Shown here in pieces: positions 24,634 to 33,352 of a stretch of 64,000 bases of DNA. The notes beneath the pieces were generated by a model. That model did not search any database and was not told the DNA's origin. It saw only the letters and a program-made list of their open reading frames with translations. The stretch covers positions 682,001-746,000 of the forward strand of contig NZ_QPJM01000001.1 of the NCBI RefSeq assembly GCF_003337575.1. Reading direction: 5' to 3'. The translations under genes were made by a program, and so were the position numbers. The stretch's first letter is position 1, and every line of letters starts with the position of its first letter. The stretch is from Phyllobacterium bourgognense (lineage in GTDB: Bacteria; Pseudomonadota; Alphaproteobacteria; Rhizobiales; Rhizobiaceae).

Positions 24634-25530
24634 ATGATCGACTGGGATGACATTCGCTACTTTCTTGCCGTGGCGCGCGGAGGCTCGGTGCGGGCTGCCG
24701 CCGAGGGCCTCGGGGTGTATCATTCGACCGTGCTGCGACGCATCGCACAGCTCGAGGAACGCCTCGGGGCACAGATGTTCGAGAAACTGCCTTCGGGCTA
24801 CCGCCTGACGGCTGCAGGCGAGGAGGTCCTCGAGCTCGCGAACCAGATGGAAGCGTCGTCGCACCAGCTCGAGACGCGCGTCTTCGGGCGCGACCAGAGC
24901 GTGCGCGGGCTTCTGCGGGTGACGTTGGCTCCGCCCCTCGCAACACACCTGCTTATGCCGGACTTCGCCGATTTCGCGCGTCTGCATCCGGACATCGAGA
25001 TGGAAATCTTGTCGTCCGGCGAGCTGGCAAATCTGACCAATCGAGAGGCCGACGCGGCGATCCGCGTCGTCTACGACCGCAAAACCCTGCCGCTCAATCT
25101 TCACGGCCTGAAGGGACCGGAGCTGTACGGCGGGGTCTACATGTCCCGCGATCGACTAGCCGCATGGCGTGCGGGCGCGCCTGATTCCATCCGGTGGATC
25201 GTCATAAGCATTCATGGAATTCCGGATTGGGCCAGCGAGGGTGAGGTTCGCACCACGGGGGTTCCATTCAGGACCACGGACGGCGAGGCGCAGATCGTTG
25301 CTGTACGGCAAGGGCTAGGGATCACGACACTGCCGTGCTTCGTCGGAGATGCCGACCCGCTGCTGGTGAGGGTGCCGGGCACCGAGCTGCACATGTACGG
25401 AACGCTCTGGCTTCTCACACAGGGGGAGACACGCAAGACGAAGCGCGTGCGGCTCTTCACGGAGTTCGTATCCCGCAGGCTCGGCGCGTACGCTCCGCTT
25501 CTCACGGGACTGTCCATATCGCGCGACTGA
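24634..25530 (+). CDS. LysR family transcriptional regulator
   Basis: A 298-residue LysR regulator. The HTH runs from MIDWDDIRYFLAVARGG to LVEKL-like residues near 60 (GSVRAAAEGLGVYHSTVLRRI). The effector domain starts near 88 (GLLRVTLAPPLATHLL). The start at 24634 gives the canonical N-terminus; the open frame begins six codons earlier with GTG. It is divergent from the SDR gene with a 258-base control region, the usual LysR arrangement. The high third-position G+C of this block hints at separate origin. Confidence 0.9.
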   Translation: MIDWDDIRYFLAVARGGSVRAAAEGLGVYHSTVLRRIAQLEERLGAQMFEKLPSGYRLTAAGEEVLELANQMEASSHQLETRVFGRDQSVRGLLRVTLAPPLATHLLMPDFADFARLHPDIEMEILSSGELANLTNREADAAIRVVYDRKTLPLNLHGLKGPELYGGVYMSRDRLAAWRAGAPDSIRWIVISIHGIPDWASEGEVRTTGVPFRTTDGEAQIVAVRQGLGITTLPCFVGDADPLLVRVPGTELHMYGTLWLLTQGETRKTKRVRLFTEFVSRRLGAYAPLLTGLSISRD

Positions 25531-25629
25531 CACCGGCAGCGACGCTTGCCAGCCGTGCAAGGTTATCAAGATTGTTGGTGAAATGAGAAGCTGGTTTGAT
25601 GTGTCAAACCCGCTGTCACCAGGCACGAA

Positions 25630-26286
25630 CTACTCGGGCGTCTTCAGGTAACTGAGCACTGCATCCGCGATCATGTTGCGATGACGCTCCATGGTCTCGG
25701 GTTTTGAAAGATCGCGCCGAAATATTGTTCCGAATGTGTAGCGGTTTGAAACGCGGAAGAAGCAAAACGCGCTAATCATCATATGCACGTCAATCGGGTC
25801 GGCGTTTCGCCGGAAAACATTATCTCGTATGCCGCGCTCCAGGATTCCGGCAATGGTTTCGATTACGGAGACATTCAGATCGCGGATTGCCTCGGACCGG
25901 AGCATATGGGCTGCGTGATGAATATTCTCGATACTGACCAATCGAACGAAATCCGGATTGGCCTCATCATGATTGAACGTGGTTGAGATCAATGTTCGCA
26001 ACGCCGCTTCCGGTGGTAGGTTCGTAAGTTCCAAATCCGCTTCAAGTGTTCGGATTTTTCGGTACGATCTCTCTAAAACAGCGAGGTACAGACCCTCTTT
26101 GCTGCCGAAATAATAATAGATCATGCGTTTGGAAGTTCGGGTCCGTTCCGCGATGGCATCGACGCGGGCTCCGGCAAGACCATGCGTTGAAAACTCCTCG
26201 GTCGCCACGACCAGGATATCCTCCTGCGTTCTCTGAGGATCGTTCTTTCTTGCACTCGCCGAACTGTCGGTCAATTCAAGTCCCAT
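25630..26286 (-). CDS. TetR family regulator next to TRAP/quinate-shikimate genes
   Basis: A 218-residue TetR-type repressor. The HTH is at about residues 22-68 (ILVVATEEFSTHGLAGARV, then TSKRMIYYYFGSKEGLY), and a C-terminal TetR_C-type ligand domain includes the FRVSNRYTFGTIF segment. It is divergent from the TRAP transporter / shikimate dehydrogenase / dehydroshikimate dehydratase operon, so it most likely responds to quinate, shikimate or a breakdown product. No clear ribosome site precedes the ATG at 26286, so the exact start is uncertain. Confidence 0.9.
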   Translation of the reverse strand: MGLELTDSSASARKNDPQRTQEDILVVATEEFSTHGLAGARVDAIAERTRTSKRMIYYYFGSKEGLYLAVLERSYRKIRTLEADLELTNLPPEAALRTLISTTFNHDEANPDFVRLVSIENIHHAAHMLRSEAIRDLNVSVIETIAGILERGIRDNVFRRNADPIDVHMMISAFCFFRVSNRYTFGTIFRRDLSKPETMERHRNMIADAVLSYLKTPE

Positions 26287-26407
26287 CGCATCAAGCTGTT
26301 GAATGTAAAAGTGAAAATCCAGGACGTGTGAAATATTCGCCCCCGAATACCTGTCTCCGCGTCTACGAAGTCATATTCACCTTCAACCGATCTTTCAATA
26401 GAAGCGC

Positions 26408-26436
26408 TTGACATCCGAACTGGTTAGTACATTTTA
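26408..26436 (+). promoter_or_regulatory. Likely promoter of the TRAP / shikimate operon
   Basis: A perfect TTGACA stands at 26408-26413 and a weak A+T-rich -10 (attttaa) follows after 17 bases. The short inverted sequence ACTggttAGT lies in the spacer, where a TetR dimer could block polymerase. It lies in the 268-base region between the TetR gene and the TRAP genes. Confidence 0.4.
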
Positions 26437-26554
26437 AGGCAATATGCAATTTGGCCTGTGCTGGAGGAGCGCAGATCATGCGGGCATGGTGTCGGGGCTT
26501 TCAGACGGCGCATGCCCTTCGCATGTAGAAAAGACTGTCCTCGCGGAGGAGCGA

Positions 26555-27130
26555 ATGGCGCGCATAATCGAATTCTGCTTTCTCATGCTGAAGGTTGCGA
26601 TTGCACTGTTGCTGGCGGGCATGGTGGTACTGGTTTTCGGCAATGTCGTCCTGCGCTACGCGTTCAATCAGGGCATCACTTACTCCGAAGAACTCGCGCG
26701 GCTGTTTTTCGTATGGCTGACATTCCTTGGCGCTGTTGTCGCCATGCATGAACATGGTCACTTGGGCGTCGATTCTGTTATCCGGCGTTTACCGCCCAAT
26801 GTTGCCAAGGCGGCCGTTTTGGCCGGTCATTTCCTTATGCTGGTGGCGACATGGTTATTGATCACCGGCAGCTGGGATCAGACACTGATCAACTTGCATG
26901 TCAAAGCGCCTGCAACCGGTATTTCCATGGCATTCTTCTATGGTGCAGGCCTCGCGTTCGGGGTTCCCGCCTTCCTGATCCTTCTTTGGGATGCCTTTTG
27001 CGTTGCGACCGGCCGCATCGATCTGGCGACTGCCGAGCTTGTCCGTGACTCCGAAGAGCAGATCGCTGACGATGACCATTCAAGCACGGGCCTCGTCCGT
27101 CCCGTGAATACGCTGGGGAGCCAGCGATGA
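26555..27130 (+). CDS. TRAP transporter small permease (DctQ)
   Basis: A 191-residue DctQ subunit with four membrane helices; the family motif region FFVWLTFLGAVVAMHEHGHLG sits between helices 2 and 3 (shown here as its landmark). The ATG at 26555 is chosen for its ggagga site four bases upstream; the frame remains open for 37 more codons with no protein-like character. It overlaps the large permease gene by four bases and works with it and the binding protein for sodium-driven uptake of an organic acid. Confidence 0.92.
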   Translation: MARIIEFCFLMLKVAIALLLAGMVVLVFGNVVLRYAFNQGITYSEELARLFFVWLTFLGAVVAMHEHGHLGVDSVIRRLPPNVAKAAVLAGHFLMLVATWLLITGSWDQTLINLHVKAPATGISMAFFYGAGLAFGVPAFLILLWDAFCVATGRIDLATAELVRDSEEQIADDDHSSTGLVRPVNTLGSQR

Positions 27131-28407
27131 CGGTAGCAATCTTCCTTGGTGCACTACTTGGGCCCATGGCGCTGGGCGTCCCGATCGCCTTCGCCCTGAT
27201 CGTCAGCGGCGTCGCGCTCATGATGTATCTCGGCATGTTCGACGCGCAGATCGTTGCGCAAAATGTGTTGAACGGTGCGGACAGCTTTCCATTGATGGCG
27301 GTCCCGTTCTTCATGCTTGCTGGCGAAGTGATGAACACCGGGGGCCTGTCGCGGCGCATCGTCGCTCTGGCCATGGCTTTGGTCGGTCATATCCGCGGCG
27401 GCCTGGGTTTCGTGGCGATCTTTGCCGCTTGCGTGCTGTCGAGCCTTTCAGGATCCGCCGTGGCTGATGCGGCCGCGCTGGGCACCCTGCTGTTGCCGAT
27501 GATGCTGAAATCGGGCCATGACCCGGCGCGAGCAGGTGGACTGCTTGCCTCCGCGTCGATCATTGGACCGATTATCCCGCCTTCGATTGGTTTCATCCTC
27601 TATGGCGTCGTCGGCGGCGTGTCGATTACCAAGCTGTTTCTTGCCGGGATATTTCCTGGTCTCTTGATCGCCACGGCGTTGTGCGTCACGTGGCTGATTG
27701 TTGCCAGCAAGGAGCAATTCAGCCTGCCCCCACGACAATCCGGCGCTGTCCGGTTCAAGGCATTCCTCGACAGCATCTGGGCTCTCATGCTGCCGCTCAT
27801 CATCATCGTCGGGTTGAAATTTGGTGTGTTCACGCCTACCGAAGCAGGAGTGGTCGCGGCCGTTTATTCGCTCTTCGTCGCCATGGTGGTCTATCGCGAA
27901 TTGCCGCCAGCACAACTTTTCCATGTTTTCGTCGCCGCTGCGAAGATTACGGCTGTCGTCATGTTTCTGGTCGCGGCGGCCGCGGTGTCCGCGTGGCTGA
28001 TCACTGTGGCCGACGTGCCGGGTGATCTCGCCGCTCTCATCGAACCATTGATGGGCAATCAGACATTGCTCCTTCTCGCCATCATGGTTCTCGTGGTGCT
28101 CGTCGGTACCGCAATGGATATGACGCCGACCATTCTCATCATGACGCCTGTGCTCATGCCCATTATCAAACAGGCGGGGATCGATCCCGTGTACTTCGGC
28201 GTCCTTTTCATCATTAACAATTCGATCGGCCTGATCACGCCGCCGGTCGGCACCGTGCTCAACGTCATCTGCGGAATATCGAAACTTTCGATGGAAGAGC
28301 TGATGAAGGGCGTCATGCCATTTCTCATCGCTGAACTCATCGTGCTGCTCCTGCTTGTTCTGTTTCCGCAACTGGTAATGGTGCCGGTGAGCTGGCTGGG
28401 ACATTGA
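27127..28407 (+). CDS. TRAP transporter large permease (DctM)
   Basis: A 426-residue DctM subunit with about 12 membrane helices. Family landmarks are VPFFMLAGEVMNTGGL (near 60), SGSAVADAAALG (near 109), IGPIIPPSIGFILYG (near 140) and TPPVGTVLNV near 370. It starts in the stop of the DctQ gene (ATGA) and is followed by the binding-protein gene. Acting with an operon that degrades shikimate/quinate, it probably imports one of those hydroxy acids. Confidence 0.95.
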   Translation: MTVAIFLGALLGPMALGVPIAFALIVSGVALMMYLGMFDAQIVAQNVLNGADSFPLMAVPFFMLAGEVMNTGGLSRRIVALAMALVGHIRGGLGFVAIFAACVLSSLSGSAVADAAALGTLLLPMMLKSGHDPARAGGLLASASIIGPIIPPSIGFILYGVVGGVSITKLFLAGIFPGLLIATALCVTWLIVASKEQFSLPPRQSGAVRFKAFLDSIWALMLPLIIIVGLKFGVFTPTEAGVVAAVYSLFVAMVVYRELPPAQLFHVFVAAAKITAVVMFLVAAAAVSAWLITVADVPGDLAALIEPLMGNQTLLLLAIMVLVVLVGTAMDMTPTILIMTPVLMPIIKQAGIDPVYFGVLFIINNSIGLITPPVGTVLNVICGISKLSMEELMKGVMPFLIAELIVLLLLVLFPQLVMVPVSWLGH

Positions 28408-28478
28408 AGCGCAGGTGGCACGTGACGAAAGAATTCAACCGGCCGTGGGGAGACACCGGCCAACACTGGGAGGAAAAA

Positions 28479-29495
28479 ATGCTCAATAAATTGATGAACG
28501 TCCTTGTAGGAGTGGCCCTGCCGCTCGCACTGTTGACGACTGGACCGGCCATGGCCGAGCTCCGGGAGCATCAGCTCAAATTTGCATCGGCCAACAACAA
28601 GGGCCACCCGCAGGTCATGGGTATGGAGAAGTTCGCCGATCTCGTGAAGGAAAAGAGCAGCGGCAAAATTACCGTAAAGCTTTTCCCGGGAGGCGTGCTG
28701 GGCGGAGACGTTCAGACAGTTTCCGCCCTTCAGGGCGGGGTGATCGAAATGACAGTACTGAACGCCGGGATATTGGCCGGCAATGTCAAGCAGTTCGGCG
28801 CGGTCGATCTGCCCTTCCTGTTCAACAGCGGTGAAGAAGCCGACAAGGTCATGGACGGTCCGTTCGGCACAAGCCTCATCAAATTGCTGCCGGATACCGG
28901 CCTTGTCGGGCTTGCCTATTGGGAGCTCGGTTTTCGAAACCTTACCAACAACCGGCATCCCGTAGCAAAGCTGGAAGATATCAAGGGTTTGAAAATCCGT
29001 ACGATCCAGTCGCCAATCCCCATCGAGCTCTTCAACAGTCTCGGCGCGAATGCGGTGCCCATGCCATATACCGAACTCTATACCGCGCTCGAAACAGGAA
29101 CGGTGGACGGTCAGGAAAATCCTGCGGCGAATATCGTGAACGCGAAATTCTATGAAGTTCAGAAGTACATGACGATTACGCGCCACCAGTACAATCCGCA
29201 GATCGTGCTGATCAGCAAGAAGTTCTGGGACGGGCTGAATGATGAAGAAAAGGGCGTACTGCAGTCGGCGGCAGACGAAGCGCGCGATTATCAGCGAAAG
29301 GTTTCGCGTGAGCAGGATGCCGCATCGATCGAGCAGATCAGGAAGACCGGGATGGAAATCACTGAACTCAGCCCGGAGGAAACACAGAAACTTCGCGATG
29401 CGGTCAAGCCGATGATCGACAAGTTCAGTGCGGACATTGGTGCAGAAACCGTGACGGAACTCTTCAAGCAACTGAACGCAGCACGCGGCCAGTAG
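28479..29495 (+). CDS. TRAP transporter substrate-binding protein (DctP)
   Basis: A 338-residue periplasmic DctP-type protein with a Sec signal (MLNKLMNVLVGVALPLALLT to AMA-E). The ligand-binding arginine region lies in KGLKIRTIQSP (near 172-182), and the contact region NAVPMPYTELYTALETGTVDGQ follows in the usual place. The start at 28479 follows ggaggaaaaa; the four-base overlap of the longer frame with dctM is spurious. The specific ligand is inferred from neighbours: quinate, shikimate or dehydroshikimate. Confidence 0.93.
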   Translation: MLNKLMNVLVGVALPLALLTTGPAMAELREHQLKFASANNKGHPQVMGMEKFADLVKEKSSGKITVKLFPGGVLGGDVQTVSALQGGVIEMTVLNAGILAGNVKQFGAVDLPFLFNSGEEADKVMDGPFGTSLIKLLPDTGLVGLAYWELGFRNLTNNRHPVAKLEDIKGLKIRTIQSPIPIELFNSLGANAVPMPYTELYTALETGTVDGQENPAANIVNAKFYEVQKYMTITRHQYNPQIVLISKKFWDGLNDEEKGVLQSAADEARDYQRKVSREQDAASIEQIRKTGMEITELSPEETQKLRDAVKPMIDKFSADIGAETVTELFKQLNAARGQ

Positions 29496-29503
29496 GGCTA
29501 CAA

Positions 29504-29536
29504 GTCAGCCCGCGCTCCGCAGCGGGCTGACTTACT
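29504..29536 (+). promoter_or_regulatory. Stem-loop between TRAP binding-protein gene and dehydrogenase gene
   Basis: A perfect 10-bp G+C-rich stem (gtcagcccgc at 29504-29513 with gcgggctgac at 29522-29531) has an 8-base loop and only a short T stretch. It may be a partial terminator or an mRNA-stabilising hairpin that separates high transporter expression from the downstream enzymes. Confidence 0.55.
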
Positions 29537-29564
29537 CGATGGTCCAAGGTCGCGCCGAGCTCGA

Positions 29565-30443
29565 ATGAGCGGAATGGAAATGATGAGCGAGACATTGTTG
29601 AAGCCGATAAAGGCAGGGCTCATTGGGGCAGGCATCCAGGCTTCGCTCACGCCCGCCATGCACATGAAAGAAGGCAGGGCTCAGGGGCTCTCCTATGAAT
29701 ATGACCTGATTGACCTTGATCAGCTCGGTGCATCGATCGACGATCTTCCTCGGCTGCTTTCTGAAGCAGAGGAACGCGGCTTTTCAGGTCTCAACATCAC
29801 GCATCCCTGCAAGCAGGCGGTCATGCCTCACCTCGATGAACTTTCCGCCGATGCCAGATCGATCGGTGCCGTAAATACAGTGGTTCTGAAGGATGGTCGG
29901 CGCTACGGCCACAATACCGATTGGTGGGGCTTTGCGCAGAGCTTCCGTCGAGGCCTTCCCGGGGTCGACACGTCCTTTGTGGTTCAGCTCGGCGCGGGAG
30001 GTGCGGGGGTCGCTACCGCATATGCAGCTTTGTCCCTGGGAGCGGCGAAGCTTGCTGTATTTGATCGCGAACAACAGCGCGCCATTGCGTTGAGCAGGTC
30101 AATGCAGGAGATATTCCCCGACGCGCAGATCACCGCTGGAGGTGACCTCGTGGAAGCGATGCAGCGGGCGTCCGGATTGATCCATGCCACACCTACTGGA
30201 ATGTCTGGATATCCTGGCTTGCCATTACCGGCGGATTTGCTTGATCGACGCCATTGGGTAGGGGAAATTGTCTACTTTCCCCTTGAGACGGAATTGCTGA
30301 GGCAGGCGCGCCAGCGCGGCTGTCCAACACTCGATGGCGGGGGTATGGCAGTGTTCCAGGCTGTCGGAGCCTTTCAGCTTTTTACTGGCCTGCAGCCTGA
30401 TGCGAACCGGATGCTCGACCATTTCAAGTCCATGACCGCGTAG
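29565..30443 (+). CDS. Quinate/shikimate 5-dehydrogenase (AroE superfamily)
   Basis: A 292-residue AroE-fold enzyme. The catalytic pair is Lys83 in GLNITHPCKQ and Asp119 in GHNTDWWGF. The cofactor loop is QLGAGGAGVATAYA (near 142-155) and FDREQQRA after it lacks the basic NADP pocket, which favours NAD as in catabolic quinate/shikimate dehydrogenases. The NITHPCKQ form is typical of that catabolic branch, not of biosynthetic AroE. Start codons at 29565, 29574, 29580 and 29583 are all possible. It would turn quinate/shikimate into dehydroquinate/dehydroshikimate for the next gene's enzyme. Confidence 0.88.
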   Translation: MSGMEMMSETLLKPIKAGLIGAGIQASLTPAMHMKEGRAQGLSYEYDLIDLDQLGASIDDLPRLLSEAEERGFSGLNITHPCKQAVMPHLDELSADARSIGAVNTVVLKDGRRYGHNTDWWGFAQSFRRGLPGVDTSFVVQLGAGGAGVATAYAALSLGAAKLAVFDREQQRAIALSRSMQEIFPDAQITAGGDLVEAMQRASGLIHATPTGMSGYPGLPLPADLLDRRHWVGEIVYFPLETELLRQARQRGCPTLDGGGMAVFQAVGAFQLFTGLQPDANRMLDHFKSMTA

Positions 30444-30476
30444 AACGCTTTCCTTCATAGATGTAAGGACCCGGCA

Positions 30477-32366
30477 ATGAAGACGTCAATTGCAACAGTT
30501 TCAATCAGTGGCGACCTCCCTGAAAAGCTGGATGCGATCGCAAAGGCAGGTTTCGGCGGCGTTGAGATTTTCGAGAATGACTTTCTGGCTTTCGATGCAA
30601 ATCCGCGTGATGTCGGCAGGATGGTCAGGGATCACGGGTTGGCGATCACTCTGTTTCAGCCCTTTCGTGATTTCGAAGGAATGCCCGAACCACATCGATC
30701 CCGTGCATTCGATCGAGCCGAGCGCAAATTCGATGTGATGCAGGAATTGGGAACGGACATCGTGCTCGTCTGTTCGAACGTATCGCCAATTGCGTTGGGT
30801 GGATTGGATCGAGCTGCGGATGACTTTCGCGAGCTTGGCGAACGTGCAAAAAAACGCGGACTACGCGTTGGATACGAAGCGCTCGCCTGGGGACGGCACA
30901 TCAATGATCATCGAGATGCGTGGGAAATCGTTCGCCGCGCTGACCACACCAATGTCGGGCTGATCCTTGACAGTTTTCATACGCTGGCGCGAAAGATCGA
31001 TGTCAATTCGATCCGCTCTATCCCCAAGGAGAAAATATTAATTGTTCAGCTTGCTGATGCCCCGCTGATCGACATGGATCTTCTGTACTGGAGCCGCCAC
31101 TACCGCAACATGCCCGGGGAGGGGGATCTGCCGGTCGTGGACTTCATGCGAGCGGTCGCTGCAACCGGCTATGATGGATTTCTGTCCCTGGAAATTTTCA
31201 ACGATCAGTTTCGCGGGGGCTCGCCCCGTTCGATTGCGCTGGATGGCCATCGATCGCTCATCTATCTCGGCGACCAGATACAACGCCTTGAACCGGAGGT
31301 GGCTATGACGCTGCCAAGGATGCCGGACCGCATTCAGGTCGATGGTGTGGCATTTGTTGAGTTTTCTGCCAGCGAGGAAGAGGCCGAAGACCTCGGCGGG
31401 CTTTTGCGCGCACTGGGTTTCCAAGTCGCTGGCCAGCACAAAACGAAGCTGGTGACGCTTTACCGGCAAGGTGGCATCAATCTGGTCATCAACACCGAGC
31501 ATGAAGGATTTGCTCACTCCTCGTATCTGGTCCATGGCACATCGGCCTACGCGATCGGTCTCGAGGTAGATGAAGCTAAAGCGACCGCGGAACGTGCACG
31601 CGCGCTTATGGCAGAGCCTTTCGAGCAAACCGTTGGGCCGGGCGAGCTGACGATTCCGGCGATCCGCGGGGTCGGTGGGGGCATTATCTATTTTATCGAT
31701 CAGAAGTCTGATCTCAAAAATATATGGGAGATCGAGTTCAACATCATTGCCGGCGGAGAGCCATGGGATGGTGTAGGGCTCCGGCGCGTTGACCATGTCG
31801 CCCAGACCATGAAGTACGACGAGATGCTGACTTGGGTCCTGTTCTACACTTCGATCTTCAAGACGCATAAAACGCCGATGGTCGACATCGTCGATCCTGC
31901 AGGCATCGTGCGCAGTCAGGTGATTGAAAACGATGACGGCCGGTTCCGCCTGACACTTAACGGTGCGGAAAATCGCACTACCCTTGCGGGACATTTCATC
32001 ACCGAAAATTTCGGATCCGGCGTCCAGCATCTGGCGTTTGAGACCAATGACATCTTTGCGACAGCGTCTGCGCTCCATGAAAATGGCTTTACGCCACTCC
32101 AGATATCTTCCAACTACTACGATGATCTGGAAGCCCGATTCGGGCTCGATATAGAACTTTCCGACAGGCTGAGGTCCGCAAACATCCTTTATGACCGCGA
32201 TGAAAACGGTGAATATTTTCAGCTGTACAGCCCGAATTACGGCGAGGGTTTCTTTTTTGAAATCGTTCAACGTAACGGCTATCGAGGTTACGGTGCCTCC
32301 AACTCAATCTTCAGAATCGCTGCACAAAAGCGCCATTTAAGGCCAAAGGGCATGCCGCGGGTTTGA
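30477..32366 (+). CDS. quiC: 3-Dehydroshikimate dehydratase, QuiC type (TIM barrel + HPPD-like fusion)
   Basis: A 629-residue fusion. The N-terminal xylose-isomerase-like barrel (1-275) has the expected metal ligands Glu134 (GYEAL), Asp165 (LILDSFH), Gln191 (VQLADAP) and Glu239 (LSLEIF). The C-terminal part (280-629) resembles 4-hydroxyphenylpyruvate dioxygenase and keeps its iron triad as His440 (RVDH), His518 (GVQHLAF) and Glu595 (FFFEIVQR). The barrel makes protocatechuate from 3-dehydroshikimate; the role of the dioxygenase-like half in this family is unclear. It follows the shikimate dehydrogenase gene by 33 bases, completing the catabolic step. Confidence 0.92.
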   Translation: MKTSIATVSISGDLPEKLDAIAKAGFGGVEIFENDFLAFDANPRDVGRMVRDHGLAITLFQPFRDFEGMPEPHRSRAFDRAERKFDVMQELGTDIVLVCSNVSPIALGGLDRAADDFRELGERAKKRGLRVGYEALAWGRHINDHRDAWEIVRRADHTNVGLILDSFHTLARKIDVNSIRSIPKEKILIVQLADAPLIDMDLLYWSRHYRNMPGEGDLPVVDFMRAVAATGYDGFLSLEIFNDQFRGGSPRSIALDGHRSLIYLGDQIQRLEPEVAMTLPRMPDRIQVDGVAFVEFSASEEEAEDLGGLLRALGFQVAGQHKTKLVTLYRQGGINLVINTEHEGFAHSSYLVHGTSAYAIGLEVDEAKATAERARALMAEPFEQTVGPGELTIPAIRGVGGGIIYFIDQKSDLKNIWEIEFNIIAGGEPWDGVGLRRVDHVAQTMKYDEMLTWVLFYTSIFKTHKTPMVDIVDPAGIVRSQVIENDDGRFRLTLNGAENRTTLAGHFITENFGSGVQHLAFETNDIFATASALHENGFTPLQISSNYYDDLEARFGLDIELSDRLRSANILYDRDENGEYFQLYSPNYGEGFFFEIVQRNGYRGYGASNSIFRIAAQKRHLRPKGMPRV

Positions 32367-32509
32367 TCAAAATCCAGCAAGCGCCAGCCGCTTATCGGGC
32401 CGCCGAGAGGCACGTGTCGCAACGCTGCCCACTTTCCAGCGTTAGCTGCTAGAAATAGCTAGTGTATCAGCATTGATTCAACCGATCGTGCCAGGACGAA
32501 AGCGGCAAT

Positions 32510-33136
32510 ATGACAGATGAACGGGTGGATACCAGACCTCAAGGTGCGACTTCTACACACCTGAAAAATGTGGTTGAGCGGGCGGAAAGCATGGGGAGCA
32601 TCACCATTGAGGAGATGATGACCGTGATGGGAAGCTCGAGCATCGCGTTCTCGATCCTTATTCTTGCTTTGCCAGCACTGACACCGCTCCCCGGGCCGTT
32701 CGGAATGGTCTTCGGCAGCTGTCTCGCTCTTATCTCTTTGCAGATCGCCGCCGGGGCTGAGCATCTGCAGCTTCCACGCTTCATCCGCAAACGCAGGCTC
32801 TCCGCCGCAACGGTCGCCCTTACAGTGCGCTATACCGCTCCGATGATTGCACAGGTAGAGCGAGTGCTGCGCCCTGACAGGCTGAGCGCGCTGACCGGTC
32901 GCAAAGCTCAGATGCTGCTGGGCATTCCCATCTTTTTTCTAGCCATCGCCATTGCGCTGCCGATTCCATTTGGCAATATCCTGCCTGTCCTCGCGCTGGT
33001 CATCATTGCGGCGGCATTGCTCGAACGGGATGGACTGGCGACACTCATAGGCGTAGGCGTTGCCGTTCTCGCACTGGGTACCACGGCGGGACTGATCTAT
33101 GGCGTCGTTTCGGCAACGGACCTGCTCGTTGGCTGA
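32510..33136 (+). CDS. exoD: ExoD family exopolysaccharide-related membrane protein
   Basis: A 208-residue protein with several membrane helices after an acidic, soluble N-terminus (1-35). Typical ExoD landmarks are seen: GSSSIAFSILILALPALTPL near residue 41 and a PGPFGMVFG turn near 62. ExoD of Sinorhizobium meliloti affects exopolysaccharide production, alkali tolerance and nodule invasion; the biochemical function is unknown. It stands alone, about 140 bases after the quiC-type gene, on the same strand. Confidence 0.88.
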   Translation: MTDERVDTRPQGATSTHLKNVVERAESMGSITIEEMMTVMGSSSIAFSILILALPALTPLPGPFGMVFGSCLALISLQIAAGAEHLQLPRFIRKRRLSAATVALTVRYTAPMIAQVERVLRPDRLSALTGRKAQMLLGIPIFFLAIAIALPIPFGNILPVLALVIIAAALLERDGLATLIGVGVAVLALGTTAGLIYGVVSATDLLVG

Positions 33137-33352
33137 CGGTTGCTTATTGTTTGGTGCGGTCTTCGTCCGGAGATGGGTAATGCATACAATCCCCGACGTG
33201 CTTGCTCATGGCCGTGCCTGGAATCATCGTGTTGATGTTGAATGGCTATGCTGCGCTGCACATATAGAGGTGATGACGTCTGTTCTGTTGATCCAATGCA
33301 TCTCCATGTCGATCCGCTTTTATCTGAAATCTTTAAGGTCCCGGGGAGTGGC

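Noticed and set aside
24376-25104. Upstream extension of the SDR frame by 243 codons
   Set aside because: This part is only antisense to the LysR gene; the SDR starts canonically at 24375.
28059-29471. 470-codon minus-strand open frame opposite the TRAP binding-protein gene
   Set aside because: It is antisense to a well-supported dctP gene, has no family motifs and lacks a ribosome site; a by-product of codon bias.
31038-32270. 410-codon minus-strand open frame opposite the quiC-type gene
   Set aside because: Antisense to a gene with complete catalytic motifs; composition is not protein-like.
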